From: an uncultured Saprospiraceae bacterium | GTDB lineage: Bacteria; Bacteroidota; Bacteroidia; Chitinophagales; Saprospiraceae | Assembly (NCBI GenBank): GCA_937930025.1 | Contig: CALGJW010000371.1 | Coordinates: forward strand, 1 to 37,152 | DNA: 37,152 bases | Reading direction: 5' to 3' | Shown here: one piece after another, positions 36,276-37,152 of the stretch | Layout of the letters: each line of letters starts with the position of its first letter | Numbering within the stretch: position 1 is the first letter of the stretch | Program-made: the position numbers and the translations under genes | The notes under the pieces: generated by a model | Told to the model about the DNA's origin: nothing | The model's input: only the letters and a program-made list of their open reading frames with translations | The model's database searches: none

Positions 36276-36869
36276 TTATTTTGATTTATCCTCTCTTCTA
36301 AAGTCAATAAAAAGATCGTCGAAATAGATAGGGTCTTCTCCCTCGTGGATACAGAATATATCAATAGGTTGATTTTTCGATCCTAATGGAATATATGCCC
36401 GAATGAATAATTTTTCCCATCCTGAATCTTGCCTTTCCTTGACTTCGCCAGACTCTTCATAGTATTGTCCGGACTTACAAGCCAAGCGACCCACTTGCTT
36501 TCCTTCGGGGTTATATCGCCAGACAGATATCCAAAGATCCTCATCTCCATCAGCAGCTGGAATTTTATAACTAAGTCCGAATTTATTGGAAGCATCTAAT
36601 TTGACACTATGTTGATGGGAATGCGCGAAGTCCGTGGATTGTAATTTTCCGCCGCCGAATCTTCGATCACGGTCCCAGAGGTATTGCTTCCCTTGATATT
36701 GCACGACTTTCTCAGCATTACATCGAATATCTTGTTGTTTGGTCTTATGAAATCCTCCAAAAAGATAAATCACACCAACAATCAAGGAGAATGCTACGAT
36801 ACTTCCCAGCATTTTTCTTACCGTTTTATAAAATCCTTGACGTTGTTCCTCATTTTGAAAGCTATTCAT
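36276..36869 (-). CDS. Membrane-anchored protein of unknown function
   Basis: Single TM (MLGSIVAFSLIVGVIYLFGGF). Start set at internal ATG 36869 (MNSFQNEEQRQ) because the longest ORF (36947) would overlap the divergent MBOAT gene. Confidence 0.65.
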   Translation of the reverse strand: MNSFQNEEQRQGFYKTVRKMLGSIVAFSLIVGVIYLFGGFHKTKQQDIRCNAEKVVQYQGKQYLWDRDRRFGGGKLQSTDFAHSHQHSVKLDASNKFGLSYKIPAADGDEDLWISVWRYNPEGKQVGRLACKSGQYYEESGEVKERQDSGWEKLFIRAYIPLGSKNQPIDIFCIHEGEDPIYFDDLFIDFRREDKSK

Positions 36870-36926
36870 TGATTCCTTCTTTAGGGAAAACGAATTTATA
36901 TCTTTAGGGCCAGAAGAAAAAACGCA

Positions 36927-37152
36927 ATGGTATTTAGTAGTATTCATTTCCTACTTTATTTTTTACCGATCTTTTTAGTGATCTATTTTTTCCTGCCGAA
37001 GTCTGGGAAAAATGGGTTCGCCTTATTGGCTTCTATCTTGTTTTATGCTTGGGGCGCACCAACCTTCATCGTACTCATTCTCTTTTCAATTCTAATCGAC
37101 TTCTACTTGGTTAAGTTATTTGATCAATCCATTGGAAAACTACGTCGAGGAC
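36927..37152 (+). CDS. MBOAT family O-acyltransferase (AlgI-like), N-terminus only
   Basis: Runs off the right edge; not in ORF track. MVFSSIHFLLYFLPIFLVIYFFLPKSGKNGFALLASILFYAWGAPTFIVLILFSILIDFYLVKLFDQSIGKLRRG. Confidence 0.85.
   Translation, partial: MVFSSIHFLLYFLPIFLVIYFFLPKSGKNGFALLASILFYAWGAPTFIVLILFSILIDFYLVKLFDQSIGKLRRG

Noticed and set aside
1-37152. tRNA, rRNA, transposase or prophage genes
   Set aside because: None recognised on reading both strands and the ORF translations.

Overview
This 37 kb window looks chromosomal and Bacteroidota-like: AT-rich, with a T9SS C-terminal sorting domain, TAnnTTTG-type promoters and a Bacteroidota-type small basic ribosomal ORF. The left half (about 1-15.2 kb) is a surface-polysaccharide locus. 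It holds an LRR protein (cut by the window edge), a DUF1972/GT4 glycosyltransferase, a WecA/MraY-like sugar-phosphate transferase, a Wzz-like protein, a beta-helix acyltransferase, a Wzx-like flippase, a Capsule_synth-like protein, a Wzy/ligase-like protein, a GT4 glycosyltransferase, and a pseudaminic-acid set pseB-pseC-pseF-GNAT(pseH-like)-pseI with no recognisable pseG. Directly downstream is a three-gene signalling operon: H-NOX haem sensor, soluble PAS/HisKA/HATPase/REC/Hpt hybrid kinase, and LytTR response regulator. The right half is mostly housekeeping and ordinary accessory genes: FISUMP proteins, GNAT, class V aminotransferase, RNase G, a 31-aa AURKAIP1/COX24-type protein missed by the ORF track, TPR, HU, YicC, Gmk, ApaG, DUF4412, ECF sigma, DUF3820, TetR, a lipoprotein, a 1102-aa T9SS protein, a YdeI-like protein, and the start of an MBOAT acyltransferase. 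The main discovery candidate is a set of four intergenic arrays of a direct repeat (about TACCAAAAnCCGAA) with an exact 21-bp period. They lie upstream of four polysaccharide transcription units, in the same orientation as the gene, each with a TTTG/TTG-type -7-like element 38-40 nt after the last repeat. A 21-bp direct-repeat spacing is typical of LytTR regulator sites, so I propose an H-NOX -> phosphorelay -> LytTR regulon controlling surface polysaccharide and pseudaminic acid. The repeats are read directly from the sequence; the link to the regulator is inference.
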